Of a stretch of DNA of 64,000 nt, positions 55,840-64,000 are shown piece by piece. Within the stretch, counting starts at the first letter, position 1. Each line of letters begins with the position of its first letter. Below the pieces are notes generated by a model. It was not told the DNA's origin. It searched no databases and saw only the letters and a program-made list of their open reading frames with translations. Made by a program: the position numbers and the translations under genes. This stretch comes from Bifidobacterium sp. ESL0775 (GTDB taxonomy: Bacteria; Actinomycetota; Actinomycetes; Actinomycetales; Bifidobacteriaceae): NCBI RefSeq assembly GCF_029395475.1, contig NZ_CP113917.1:1984001-2048000 (forward strand), written 5' to 3'.

Positions 55840-57888
55840 TCAGGCGTTGCCATTGTTCTGCTTGACGATGGCCTGCAGGAAGTCGCGGTTCGTAGCCGTC
55901 TTCTTCAAGCGCGGCACGATGGTCTGGTAGGCCTGCTCGGGCTCGAGGCCGCCAAGAAGACGACGCAGGCGGTAGATGACCGCCAACTCGTCGCTCGGGG
56001 TGATGAGCTCCTCGCGGCGGGTGCCGGAGGCGTTGATGTCGATGGCCGGGAAGAGACGCTTGTTGGCCAGGTCGCGCGAAAGGCGCAGCTCCATGTTGCC
56101 GGTGCCCTTGAATTCCTCGAAGATGACCTCATCCATCTTGGAACCGGTCTCCACCAAAGCCGAGGAGATGATCGTCAGCGAGCCGCCGTTTTCGATGTTG
56201 CGGGCCGCGCCGAAGAACTTCTTGGGCGGGTAGAGCGCCTGCGCGTCGACACCACCGGAAAGCACGCGGCCGGAAGCCGGTGCGGCGATGTTGTAAGCGC
56301 GGGCCAAGCGGGTCATGGAATCGAGCAGCACCACCACATCCTGTCCAAGCTCCACCAAACGCTTGGCGCGCTCGATGGCGAGTTCGGCGACGGTGGTGTG
56401 GTCGGATGCCGGGCGGTCGAAGGTCGAGGAGATGACCTCGCCCTGTACGGTGCGCTCCATGTCGGTGACTTCCTCGGGGCGTTCGTCCACGAGCACCACC
56501 ATCAGGTGGACCTCGGGGTTGTTGGCCGCGATCGAGTTGGCGATGTTCTGCAGGGTGATGGTCTTGCCGGCCTTTGGCGGGGAGACGATCAGGCCGCGCT
56601 GGCCCTTGCCGATCGGCGCCACGAGATCAATCAAGCGGCCGATGATCTTGTTCGGCGTGGTCTCCTGCTTCAGGCGTTCCTGCGGATACAGCGGGGTGAG
56701 CTTGGAGAACTGCGGGCGGTTGGCCGCGTCCTCAACGCTCATGCCGTTGATGGTGTCGATGGACTGAAGCGGCACAAACTTCTGGCGCTGGTTGCGGCGT
56801 TCGCCCTCACGCGGCTCGCGGATGGAACCTTGCACGGCGTCGCCCTTACGCAGGCCGTACTTGCGGATCTGGCCCATGGAGACGTAGACGTCGTTCGGCC
56901 CCGGCAGGTAGCCGGAGGTACGCACGAACGCGTAGGAATCGAGCACGTCGACGATGCCGGCGACGGGGACCATGCCCTCTTTGCTCTCGCCACGACGCTC
57001 GCGGACCTCTTCCTCGTTGCCGTCCTCGTTGTTGTAACGGTCATTGCGCTCGTTGCGGTTCTCGCGGTCCTTGTAATCGTAATTGCGCTCGTTGCGCCCA
57101 CGCATCCTGCGCTGGCGACGCTCGCCTCCGCGTTCCTCGCGATTGTAGCGATCGTTGTTGCGACGATTGTGACGGGTGAACTCGCGACGTGGCTCCTCTT
57201 CTTCCTTCACGTCGTTGCCACCCTCATCGTCGTTGCCGGGAACGGGCAGCGTGGCGAGGATATCATCCAGATCGCGGACCTCGTTGGAGGCGGTGTCGTG
57301 GCGGGATTGCTGCTCGGCGCGGAAGCTGCGACGATGGCTGCGCATCTCATCGCCCTCGTCCATCTCGCGCTCGCCGCGACGATGCGCGACAAACGACCTG
57401 CTCCGACGATGCAAGGGCTCCTCTTCGTCAAAAAGCTTCGGCTCCTCCGCCTGACGCTCGCCGTGGCCTTGCTCCTTGCCGGAAGCCCGCTTAGCATCGG
57501 CGTCTTCGGACGTATGGCTCGCGGAACGGATCGGTGCCTTCTCACGTTTTTCGGAAGCGCCCGACTCCGCTTTCCCGGCCTTGGAAGCGGATTCGCTTCG
57601 CTTGATCTCGGCGGAATCCTCGCTGCGCCTCGCAGCGGGAGCATGCTTTTCAGAGCTGGTGGCGTCAACCGCATCGCCTGTTTTCGCATCCGCCTTAGGC
57701 GCGGCCGGTGCGGCCTTGGGCGCACGGACCGTGACGCCGCTGGGGGCCTTGCCGCCCGTTCTTGCAGCTTGAAGGGTAGCGACCAATTCCGGCTTACGCA
57801 TCGTCGACGTGCCGCGAAGTCCCATCTGCTTGGCGAGCGTTTTCAGCTCAGGCAGCTTCATATCCTCAATATTCTGGCTAGTTGCCAC
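55840..57888 (-). CDS. rho: Transcription termination factor Rho
   Basis: 682 residues. Start is GTG at 57888 with AAGGAAAGG upstream. The RhoN-like N-terminus (KLPELKTLAKQMGLRG) is followed by a ~230-residue low-complexity insert rich in Lys/Arg/Glu/Asp/Asn, ending in RGG/NR-type stretches (RRNNDRYNREERGG, RMRGRNERNYD). RNA-binding and ATPase domains follow: SYAFVRTSGYLPGPNDVYVS, Walker A SPPKAGKT near residue 435, VLVDERPEEVTDM, LLDSMTRLARAYN and the Q/R-loop region. It unwinds RNA and ends transcription. The long insert is common in actinobacterial Rho and probably adds RNA affinity. Confidence 0.97.
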   Translation of the reverse strand: MATSQNIEDMKLPELKTLAKQMGLRGTSTMRKPELVATLQAARTGGKAPSGVTVRAPKAAPAAPKADAKTGDAVDATSSEKHAPAARRSEDSAEIKRSESASKAGKAESGASEKREKAPIRSASHTSEDADAKRASGKEQGHGERQAEEPKLFDEEEPLHRRSRSFVAHRRGEREMDEGDEMRSHRRSFRAEQQSRHDTASNEVRDLDDILATLPVPGNDDEGGNDVKEEEEPRREFTRHNRRNNDRYNREERGGERRQRRMRGRNERNYDYKDRENRNERNDRYNNEDGNEEEVRERRGESKEGMVPVAGIVDVLDSYAFVRTSGYLPGPNDVYVSMGQIRKYGLRKGDAVQGSIREPREGERRNQRQKFVPLQSIDTINGMSVEDAANRPQFSKLTPLYPQERLKQETTPNKIIGRLIDLVAPIGKGQRGLIVSPPKAGKTITLQNIANSIAANNPEVHLMVVLVDERPEEVTDMERTVQGEVISSTFDRPASDHTTVAELAIERAKRLVELGQDVVVLLDSMTRLARAYNIAAPASGRVLSGGVDAQALYPPKKFFGAARNIENGGSLTIISSALVETGSKMDEVIFEEFKGTGNMELRLSRDLANKRLFPAIDINASGTRREELITPSDELAVIYRLRRLLGGLEPEQAYQTIVPRLKKTATNRDFLQAIVKQNNGNA

Positions 57889-58063
57889 TATAATGTTGCC
57901 TTTCCTTGACTTCCTACGGCATTGCCCGGAAGCTTAATGAAAAAGATGCGGAATCGTAAAAACCGCTGATGAATGTTCGTTGCCACCACTGTGGTTTTCG
58001 AACTTTCCTTTAGCGTACAACCGTGCCATGACCTTCGCCACGCGTTGGGCGGCAGCGTGTCGA

Positions 58064-58099
58064 AAACAAAAGGCGGACACCCCGCAGGGCATTCGCCTT
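58064..58099 (-). terminator. Terminator after the FAD oxidoreductase gene
   Basis: On the minus strand GGCGAAtgCCCtgcGGGgTgTcCGCC, a compound stem, then TTTTGTTTTC. It lies 24 bases beyond the stop at 58123. Confidence 0.75.
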
Positions 58100-58122
58100 A
58101 AGTTGATGTCGGTTAATGAACG

Positions 58123-59805
58123 CTACTTTTCCTCGTGGTAGGACTTCTCGGTGTTGACCGACCAGACGTTCTTCTTGTCGGCGCGGCCGGACTTGATGTT
58201 GCCCACGGCTTCCATCGCGGTGGCCATGGAGTGGTCTTGGTTGTTGTAACGGTGCTGCCCGTTACGGCCCACGCAATAAAGGTTGCCGAACGAATCGAGG
58301 TAGTCGATGAGCTCAGGCATCTGGTCGTAGGTGTCGAAGTAGGCAGGGTACGCCTTCTTGACGTGCTCGCGGTGGGAGTCCATCACGTCCTCGGGGCCGT
58401 TGATCACGCGCATACGCGTGAGCTCCTTGATGGCCAGTTGGGTGGCTTCCTCGTCGGTCAGGTTCCAGAAATCGTCACCTTCCTCGCAGAAGTATTCCAA
58501 ACCGATCCACACGGTGTCGTCGACGTCCTTGACCAGATAGGGGCTCCAGTTGTTGAAAATCTGGATCCGGCCGACCTTGTAGCCCGGGTCCTGCACGTAA
58601 ATCCAGCAGTCCGGCACGATCGGCGGGTTGCCGAGCGTCTTCATGTCCGTCGTGTTCTTCAAACGCAGGTGACGCACGAGCAGACCCACAGTGACGAAAT
58701 CACGGTACGGCAGGCCGTTGGCGACGCGCTTCATATCGGCAGGCACGTCCTCGGAGGTCGTGGCGACTTCCTTGGAAGCGGACTTCTTGGCGTTGTCGTC
58801 GGCGTCGGAAGCCTTGCCGGCCTCATCCTCCTTGGCCGCGCGATCGATCGCGTTGACCAGGTCCTTGACGGGCATGGACGAAATGAAATCATCGGCCTCA
58901 AGCTCGACGCGTTTGCCGTCGGCGTCCTCGTAGACCACGGAAGCGATACCGCCGTCAGCTTTCTGGCGCAGCTCGACCACGTTCGCGTCGGTCAGGACCT
59001 TGCCGCCATTGTCAACGACCTGGCCCTCGACGATCTCCCAAAGCTGGCCCGGACCAAGCTTCGGATACCAGAACTCCTCGATCAGCGAGGTCTCCACGTC
59101 TTTGGAGTCACGCTTCTTCGGCATCATCTTCTGGATGGCGTTCTTCAAAACCGCCACCACACTCAAGCCACGCACGCGCTGAGCGCCCCAATCCGCGCTG
59201 ATCTCACGCGGGTGCCTGCCCCAAAGCTTCTCGGTGTAACCCTCGAAGAACATCGAGTAGAGCTGACGGCCGAAGCGGTTGATATAGAAGTTTTCAAGAT
59301 TGTCTTCGGGAAGCTTGTGAATCATGCTCCACAGGTAGCTGAAGCCGGCCTTCATCGTCAGCTTGAACCCCAGCGCCTTGAACAGCGCCAGCGAAAGGCT
59401 GATCGGGTAATCCAGGAAATGCTGGTTCCAGAAGATGCGCGAGACGCGATGACGCTTGAGCATCACCTTGTCGGTCTTCTCCGGATCGGGGCCGCCGGGC
59501 TCGAGGTCATGGTGGCGTCCGAGCTTCTTATCGTCGTATGAGGGCGCGCCCTGCAACGGCATGATGTTCTTCCACCAGTCCATGATCCGGTCGTCCTTGG
59601 AGAAGAAGCGATGCCCGCCGATGTCCATGCGGTTGCCGTTGTGCTTCACCGTACGGCTGATACCACCGAACTCCTTGGTGGCTTCCAAAACCGTCACGTC
59701 ATACTTGTCGGCGCCGCCGTCCTTCAACAACTCCCAAGCCGCGGTGAGTCCAGCAGGGCCACCACCGATAATCACCACAGACTTTTTTCCAGCATCCGCT
59801 GCCAC
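58123..59805 (-). CDS. NAD(P)/FAD-dependent oxidoreductase (UDP-galactopyranose mutase-like fold)
   Basis: 560 residues if GTG at 59805 is used, which has CGGGAGG five bases before it; TTG at 59838 is the alternative. The N-terminal FAD-binding motif [19 protein letters not shown] is followed by [13 protein letters not shown] and [11 protein letters not shown], typical of amine-oxidase/UDP-galactopyranose mutase-like flavoproteins. The C-terminus carries the second FAD piece [21 protein letters not shown] Ser/Lys/Asp-rich insert lies at ~330-360. The substrate is unknown. Members of this group occur in cell-surface polysaccharide loci, but no such locus is adjacent here. Confidence 0.82.
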   Translation of the reverse strand: MAADAGKKSVVIIGGGPAGLTAAWELLKDGGADKYDVTVLEATKEFGGISRTVKHNGNRMDIGGHRFFSKDDRIMDWWKNIMPLQGAPSYDDKKLGRHHDLEPGGPDPEKTDKVMLKRHRVSRIFWNQHFLDYPISLSLALFKALGFKLTMKAGFSYLWSMIHKLPEDNLENFYINRFGRQLYSMFFEGYTEKLWGRHPREISADWGAQRVRGLSVVAVLKNAIQKMMPKKRDSKDVETSLIEEFWYPKLGPGQLWEIVEGQVVDNGGKVLTDANVVELRQKADGGIASVVYEDADGKRVELEADDFISSMPVKDLVNAIDRAAKEDEAGKASDADDNAKKSASKEVATTSEDVPADMKRVANGLPYRDFVTVGLLVRHLRLKNTTDMKTLGNPPIVPDCWIYVQDPGYKVGRIQIFNNWSPYLVKDVDDTVWIGLEYFCEEGDDFWNLTDEEATQLAIKELTRMRVINGPEDVMDSHREHVKKAYPAYFDTYDQMPELIDYLDSFGNLYCVGRNGQHRYNNQDHSMATAMEAVGNIKSGRADKKNVWSVNTEKSYHEEK

Positions 59806-59964
59806 ATCTGCCTCCCGAAATACATACGTTGAAGCCAATACGCCCCACTACACAAATCATAATCAGCCTACACGCAAGCACAAACCAGCTCCACTAATGT
59901 GACCGAACATACACGAACATTCTTCAAATTTGCTGGAAATCTAATTGTTTTGGAACTAACTCAC

Positions 59965-60357
59965 GATGGAGGGAAAGATATACTTCGCTCGGGACGCTCC
60001 TTGGCCGCTCGGCCGTGTCTTACGCCCGAGCAAAGCATATCTTCCCCTCCATCTTCAACAATCAACTGTTAATTAATAAAGGGATGAAATCATACGAGTC
60101 TATTTTTTATTCGCTTAAAAGTGCCCCTCAGAACTCTGACATCCTCCACAGTTCGTCTCCTAGCAAATCAGTAAGGCTGAGGTCTGTGAGAGGGAGATAT
60201 GCGTTGTTATGGCGTAAGACACGGCCTGTGCAAAATTGGAAATTTTGCCTTCGCGCTCGTACATCGCGCTCACTTCGCCTACGAAAAGCCCACTGGGCTT
60301 TTCGCTTAACGGCTCAGCCAGGAGCGTCCCGAACAAAGTATATCTTCCCCTTCCAGA
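59965..60357. repeat. ~390-bp nested inverted-repeat element
   Basis: Left-end sequence 59965-60000 (starting GATGGAGGGAAAGATATAC) has an inverted copy at 60321-60356. A second pair inside, CGGCCGTGTCTTACGCC (60010-60026) and its complement at 60211-60227, is near exact. The left end also folds on itself: 59965-59993 pairs with 60025-60053 (26 of 29). The middle holds AAAATTGGAAATTTT and the hairpin at 60282-60304, and no gene. It looks like a MITE-like remnant or a structured RNA element. No target duplication is seen. Confidence 0.7.
60282..60304. terminator. Hairpin inside the inverted-repeat element
   Basis: CGAAAAGCCC-ACT-GGGCTTTTCG, a perfect 10-bp stem with A/T-rich base pairs at its foot. 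It can act as a terminator in either direction. Confidence 0.6.
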
Positions 60358-60377
60358 CCGTCATGAGTAAATGATAA

Positions 60378-60692
60378 TTACGCCAGAGAGTCAGGAATAT
60401 CGATGTCGGACTTCTGCACTTCCTCTACGTTGACATCCTTGAACGTGACAATCCGCACATTCTTGACGAATCTCGAGGACCGGTACACGTCCCAGACCCA
60501 CGCGTCGGTGAGCCGCACATCAAAGTAGACGTCCTGTCCGGCGGAACGCACGTTGAAATCGACCTTGTTGGCCAGGTAGAAGCGCCGCTCGGTCTCCACC
60601 ACGTAGGTGAAAAGCTTGATGACGTCGCGGTATTCCTTGTATAGCGCCAGTTCGGCGTTCATCTCGTAATTATCGAGGTCCTCGGCGCTCAC
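60378..60692 (-). CDS. DUF2469 domain protein
   Basis: 104 residues, small and conserved across actinobacteria. Characteristic are MSAEDLDNYEMNAELALYKE, YVVETERRFYLANKVDF, YFDVRLTDAWVWDVYR and FVKNVRIVTFKDVNVEE. Function unknown. It overlaps the upstream GNAT gene by four bases, so the two are coupled. Confidence 0.92.
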   Translation of the reverse strand: MSAEDLDNYEMNAELALYKEYRDVIKLFTYVVETERRFYLANKVDFNVRSAGQDVYFDVRLTDAWVWDVYRSSRFVKNVRIVTFKDVNVEEVQKSDIDIPDSLA

Positions 60693-61900
60693 CGGTCGTT
60701 ACCTCCTGCGGGTTTCGTTGTCTTGTCATCCGCAGAAGCGGTGCCATCATTGCCTTGGTCATGGTTGCTATGCCCGAGGTTGCGCCACCACGCCTTCTTG
60801 GATTTCTTGCTTTGGTTGGCGGAATACGGCCATGCGGAGGCATCGTCGCTATCACGCTTTTTGTCATGCGATTCCGTGTCATGATTCGATGGTTTCGATG
60901 AAACCTCATCGGCTCGGTGGTCATTCGACTCCACGGCAACGCCATCAGTTCGCGCGCTTTTGACGGAATCGTCACGAGCAGGGGAATTCGCACCCTTCTG
61001 CGCCCCGTCCTTCCGGCTTTGGCGACCGGATGAATCGCTTTCCGGCGCCTTCTCTCCACAACTGGCGTCGACGCCGGAAACCTCGGAGGTTTCCTTCCGC
61101 TTCTTGCGCTGCGCGATCTCGACAGAGTGCTCTCGAGCGGCCATGGCCTCCTTGACGCCGGGGTTGCCCTCGATGACGTGCATGCCGAAGGCGTCAAGCG
61201 AACGAATCGGGTCGTATTCATCGGCTAATGTATCAAGGACTATCAAATCCTGATACTTTCCGATGGAGGCGTCCCACAACGAATCGCGGGAGGTGCCCGA
61301 CTTGATGAAGCCCAAGGACTGATAGACGGAAAGCGTGCGCGAGCTCTTCTCCGGCACCGCGATCCAGATGCGGTGCATGCCGAGCCCGACCGGCGGGGTG
61401 GCGAAGCCGTAGGTCATCACGCGGGGCATGGCGTCTCGCGAATAGCCGCGGCCGCGGTAATCCTTGCCGAGCATCACCTGGATACGCGCCGAACGCGCCC
61501 AGCCGTCGATGTCGATAAGGAAGATCATACCGATGACATTGTCGGTGGCTGCGGCGTCGACCTTGCCGTCGACATCGTGGTCGGCGTCGGTCATGATGGC
61601 CCAAGCCATGGTGCGACGGGCTTCGGGGTCGCCCACTCCCGAATCAGAAGAGGCGATGCCATTGACCCACGCCACCGAACGCTTGACCCACGCCTGGACG
61701 ACCGCGCGCTCGGACTGCTCGTCCTTGCCGGTGTCGCCAGAGGCGTTGAAATAGACCTCGAGCTGGTCGAGTTTGGGGAGGTCATCAAGAGTGGCGGGGC
61801 GCAGATGCACCATCTCGCCGCGAATCTCGGGTATGTCGATGCGTTTGGGCAACTGACGTAAATCCGCCTGAACAGTAGGGTTTTCGGAGTTTCCAGACAT
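60689..61900 (-). CDS. GNAT N-acetyltransferase with charged C-terminal extension
   Basis: 403 residues. The GNAT domain is at ~30-235: EMVHLRPATLDDLPKLDQL, TMAWAIMTDAD, VIGMIFLIDIDG, then IQVMLGKDYRGRGYSRDAMP, the acetyl-CoA loop, and SVYQSLGFIKSGTSRD. The last ~150 residues are hydrophilic and low-complexity (Ser/Asp/Lys), with the segment KAWWRNLGHSNHDQGND near the end. The substrate is unknown. Coupled to the DUF2469 gene by a 4-base overlap. Confidence 0.88.
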   Translation of the reverse strand: MSGNSENPTVQADLRQLPKRIDIPEIRGEMVHLRPATLDDLPKLDQLEVYFNASGDTGKDEQSERAVVQAWVKRSVAWVNGIASSDSGVGDPEARRTMAWAIMTDADHDVDGKVDAAATDNVIGMIFLIDIDGWARSARIQVMLGKDYRGRGYSRDAMPRVMTYGFATPPVGLGMHRIWIAVPEKSSRTLSVYQSLGFIKSGTSRDSLWDASIGKYQDLIVLDTLADEYDPIRSLDAFGMHVIEGNPGVKEAMAAREHSVEIAQRKKRKETSEVSGVDASCGEKAPESDSSGRQSRKDGAQKGANSPARDDSVKSARTDGVAVESNDHRADEVSSKPSNHDTESHDKKRDSDDASAWPYSANQSKKSKKAWWRNLGHSNHDQGNDGTASADDKTTKPAGGNDR

Positions 61901-62091
61901 TTGCTTTCATTCCTCCAACGCGCTTAGAATCTCCCTCAAGATTACCGTGTTCGCCTGACTATTCGCTTCGACGCCAATCATCCGCCGCCATTGCGGAACT
62001 CACGCCAAAATGTGTTCGAAAACGAGCATCAGGGCCGGATGCAGCGAAAACGTATCTGAACCCCAATGACTAAGCGCAAATCTTCGGAACG

Positions 62092-64000
62092 CTACTTCAT
62101 GCGCTTCAAGCGAAAACTGAGTCCCAAAGCCGCCGACATCATGAGAAACGCGGTTATGACAATGGAAGCGACTCCGGCACCGGTGGGTGCCAGATTGCGG
62201 GTATCGGACTTGGAAGCTTGCTGAGCCCGAAACCGAGTTCTTTTATGCCCAGAGTTTCCTGGACCAAATTGCGTGGCCCTGGACTGATGGTGAGCAAAAG
62301 GAGGTCGGTTGTTCACGATCTGGCTGGGATCGCCACCAATCTCACCAAGTTTCGTCCACTCAGCCACCAAGGTGATGTCAGCGGTCACAGGATCGGTGGG
62401 ATCGTAAAGCACCATGCTGCGAACAACCGAGTTCACATACCAACCAACGAACCGATAGCCCATACGCATTGGGGTCGGAAGCTCTCCCAAGAGGTCTCCA
62501 TCGGCCACCACGCGCGGCGCAATAGGCATACCGCCCCCGGCATCGAACGTGATGATGCGAGCAGTCCTCCAATCCGCGGTAAGCACGACATCCGAGGTCA
62601 CCGCCTCGGTGCCGTGGTAGTGAACATGGCCACCGACACCATCCGAAAGCCAACCTTTAAACACATACCCTGGTTTTGCCGACGAGGGCAACGTGCCCAC
62701 ATGGCCACCAACAGAGACAATGACATCCGAAGGTTCAGGGGTGCCACCTTGCGCATCGAACGACACCACATTCTCTGTACGCATCCAAACGGGGCGAATC
62801 CACACATCATGGTCCGGCATCGTGAAACCGGAGGAAACAAACGTGTTCCAAGGTCCGGAAGCCGAATCGGCTATCTGCCAATGATCGAACCCGTAATGTG
62901 CAGGAGCCGAGACTCTGGCCGAAGCCGGTTCGGACAACCCCAAGCCATACTGGCCCGAACCAAGCGGCGGGGCTCCGGACCACGAGCCGCCATTCCAATC
63001 ATAATGGACGGTATGCGAGTTACGGACCCACACGGCTTTCAACGTGAGAGCAGAAGTCACTCTATCCGTCGCGAAATCCCAGGTCGCGCCACCAGGCATG
63101 GTCTCCCAATGGCTCAAATGCCAGCCAGGCTTCACTGTAGACGGCTCGGTGAACGTATCACCGTCATCGACCGCTTTGCTGGCCACCGGCGAACCGCCGT
63201 CGGTGTCGAATGAGACCTCCCACGTAGTCAACGGGCTGATATGACGCGTCACCGTGCCTGAATACACCTCACGACCATCATTCCATCGACCCAAAGAGAT
63301 TTTAAATGCGGCCTTCACCTCATTCACCGATGACGCCACCGACGGCCATGTCACCGTGCCGGTGGACGGATCAAAGGTTGGACCCGCCGGTGTCGTATCT
63401 GAATGGGCCTCATGGGAGCCATCATCGGCATAGTCCGTCCAGGTCCAACCAGACACCAAAAGCGCGTAAGCGTTTCCTGACACCTTGCCAGTCGCAACCG
63501 TCACGTTGTCATACGATATGGCATCCGGAGCAGTTGTGATATGCTGCCCATTGATCTCCAGATTCATGATGTATCCCGAAGATATCTTGGGATATAAGGC
63601 GGATATATCTGAAATCTGATTTTCATTGAGGAAAAGCCCATTCAGATGAGGTATTGCCGCCAAAGGTGCCACATCCGCAATCTTATTGTGATTCAAATAT
63701 AAAGTATCGATTCCACGGAAACCGGCAAGAGGGCGTAAATCGGAAATCCGATTGTATTCCAAAACAAGAAAACCCATTGAATCCAAACCAGAGAGAGGAC
63801 TCAAGTCGGAAATCTCATTGTGCGCCAAAAAAAGATCGGTCACCGTCGAAGGAAGACGTAAGTTTTTGAACAATGAATCGGAAATAGAATTACTCGATAA
63901 ATCCACTTCCCTTATGGTGGTGAAATCACGGAAATCCAAATCCGTCATCCGGTTATGATTCAAGCTAAGTCCATGTACACCGGAAGGAAGCGCAAGTCCG
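62092..64000 (-). CDS. LRR and Flg_new-repeat surface protein with LAPTG signal (5' end outside the window)
   Basis: At least 635 residues are present; the frame is still open at base 64000. Leucine-rich repeats of the internalin type come first (ISDLRPLAGFRGIDTLYLNH, IADVAPLAAIPHLNGLFLNE). An Ig-like domain (NVTVATGKVSGNAYALLVSG) and four Listeria-Bacteroides repeats follow, each like VSFDTDGGSP...WHLSHWETM or ITFDAGGGMP...YRFVGWYVN. The sorting signal LAPTG, a membrane helix and RLKRMK close the protein. The LAXTG form again suggests a class E sortase. An adhesin role is inferred from the repeats. Confidence 0.88.
   Translation of the reverse strand, partial: GLALPSGVHGLSLNHNRMTDLDFRDFTTIREVDLSSNSISDSLFKNLRLPSTVTDLFLAHNEISDLSPLSGLDSMGFLVLEYNRISDLRPLAGFRGIDTLYLNHNKIADVAPLAAIPHLNGLFLNENQISDISALYPKISSGYIMNLEINGQHITTAPDAISYDNVTVATGKVSGNAYALLVSGWTWTDYADDGSHEAHSDTTPAGPTFDPSTGTVTWPSVASSVNEVKAAFKISLGRWNDGREVYSGTVTRHISPLTTWEVSFDTDGGSPVASKAVDDGDTFTEPSTVKPGWHLSHWETMPGGATWDFATDRVTSALTLKAVWVRNSHTVHYDWNGGSWSGAPPLGSGQYGLGLSEPASARVSAPAHYGFDHWQIADSASGPWNTFVSSGFTMPDHDVWIRPVWMRTENVVSFDAQGGTPEPSDVIVSVGGHVGTLPSSAKPGYVFKGWLSDGVGGHVHYHGTEAVTSDVVLTADWRTARIITFDAGGGMPIAPRVVADGDLLGELPTPMRMGYRFVGWYVNSVVRSMVLYDPTDPVTADITLVAEWTKLGEIGGDPSQIVNNRPPFAHHQSRATQFGPGNSGHKRTRFRAQQASKSDTRNLAPTGAGVASIVITAFLMMSAALGLSFRLKRMK

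Noticed and set aside
60015..60374. 119-residue frame across the inverted-repeat element
   Set aside because: It reads through hairpins and both repeat arms, has no ribosome-binding site and resembles no family.

Overview
The window is chromosomal DNA from a high-GC Gram-positive bacterium of the Bifidobacteriaceae, most likely a Bifidobacterium. The evidence is the combination of an atpBEFHAGDC operon, NucS, GlnR, GlgE, a DUF2469 gene, LAXTG/LPXTG surface proteins and the lysA-hom order. I cannot name the species. Most of the window is ordinary core genome with few gaps. Two low-GC or patchy accessory stretches each begin at the 3' end of a tRNA gene.

Layout. 1-4.8 kb: hom (partial), lysA, a GNAT acetyltransferase and argS, all on the minus strand. 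4.9-6.4 kb: accessory DNA at the 3' end of tRNA-Arg(CCG), with a DUF3800 gene, a structured RNA candidate just upstream of it, and a 40-bp tandem repeat. 6.7-13.2 kb: a CYTH protein, a thioredoxin/TPR protein, an overlapping lipoprotein and membrane-protein pair, an FKBP lipoprotein and nucS. 13.4-20.6 kb: the complete F1Fo ATP synthase operon. 21.1-22.3 kb: metA and initiator tRNA-fMet. 22.3-28 kb: an island at the tRNA-fMet 3' end, with an HTH remnant, a frameshifted BspA-like LPXTG surface protein whose signal peptide is joined to its body through a C8 tract, and two sets of toxin-antitoxin genes facing each other over one palindrome. 28-36.4 kb: membrane and surface genes, including a relic of a glycosyltransferase C-terminus and a 1667-residue isopeptide-adhesin-like LASTG protein. 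36.7-38.9 kb: glgE.

39.1-44.9 kb holds the most interesting metabolic unit. It has a SIS-domain deglycase, a PfkB-type kinase, a GntR/UTRA regulator, an amidohydrolase and a DcuC/YfcC-type transporter, all on the minus strand behind one strong promoter with a perfect 20-bp palindrome. The deglycase and kinase pair is that of fructoselysine or fructose-asparagine (Amadori compound) catabolism. The gene content resembles the Salmonella fra locus, with an amidohydrolase in place of the asparaginase.

45.1-62 kb returns to core genes: ppa, mntP, a membrane protein, glnR, nth, an OppA-like binding protein, valS, an acidic protein, chorismate mutase, rho, an FAD oxidoreductase, DUF2469 and a second GNAT protein. 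A ~390-bp nested inverted-repeat element lies between the oxidoreductase and DUF2469. The window ends inside an LRR surface protein with an LAPTG sorting signal.

Several genes (argS, metA, the CYTH gene, the OppA-like gene, valS) have a -10-like hexamer 6-8 bases before ATG and no Shine-Dalgarno sequence, which suggests leaderless transcripts. All functional calls are made from reading the sequence; no database search was run.
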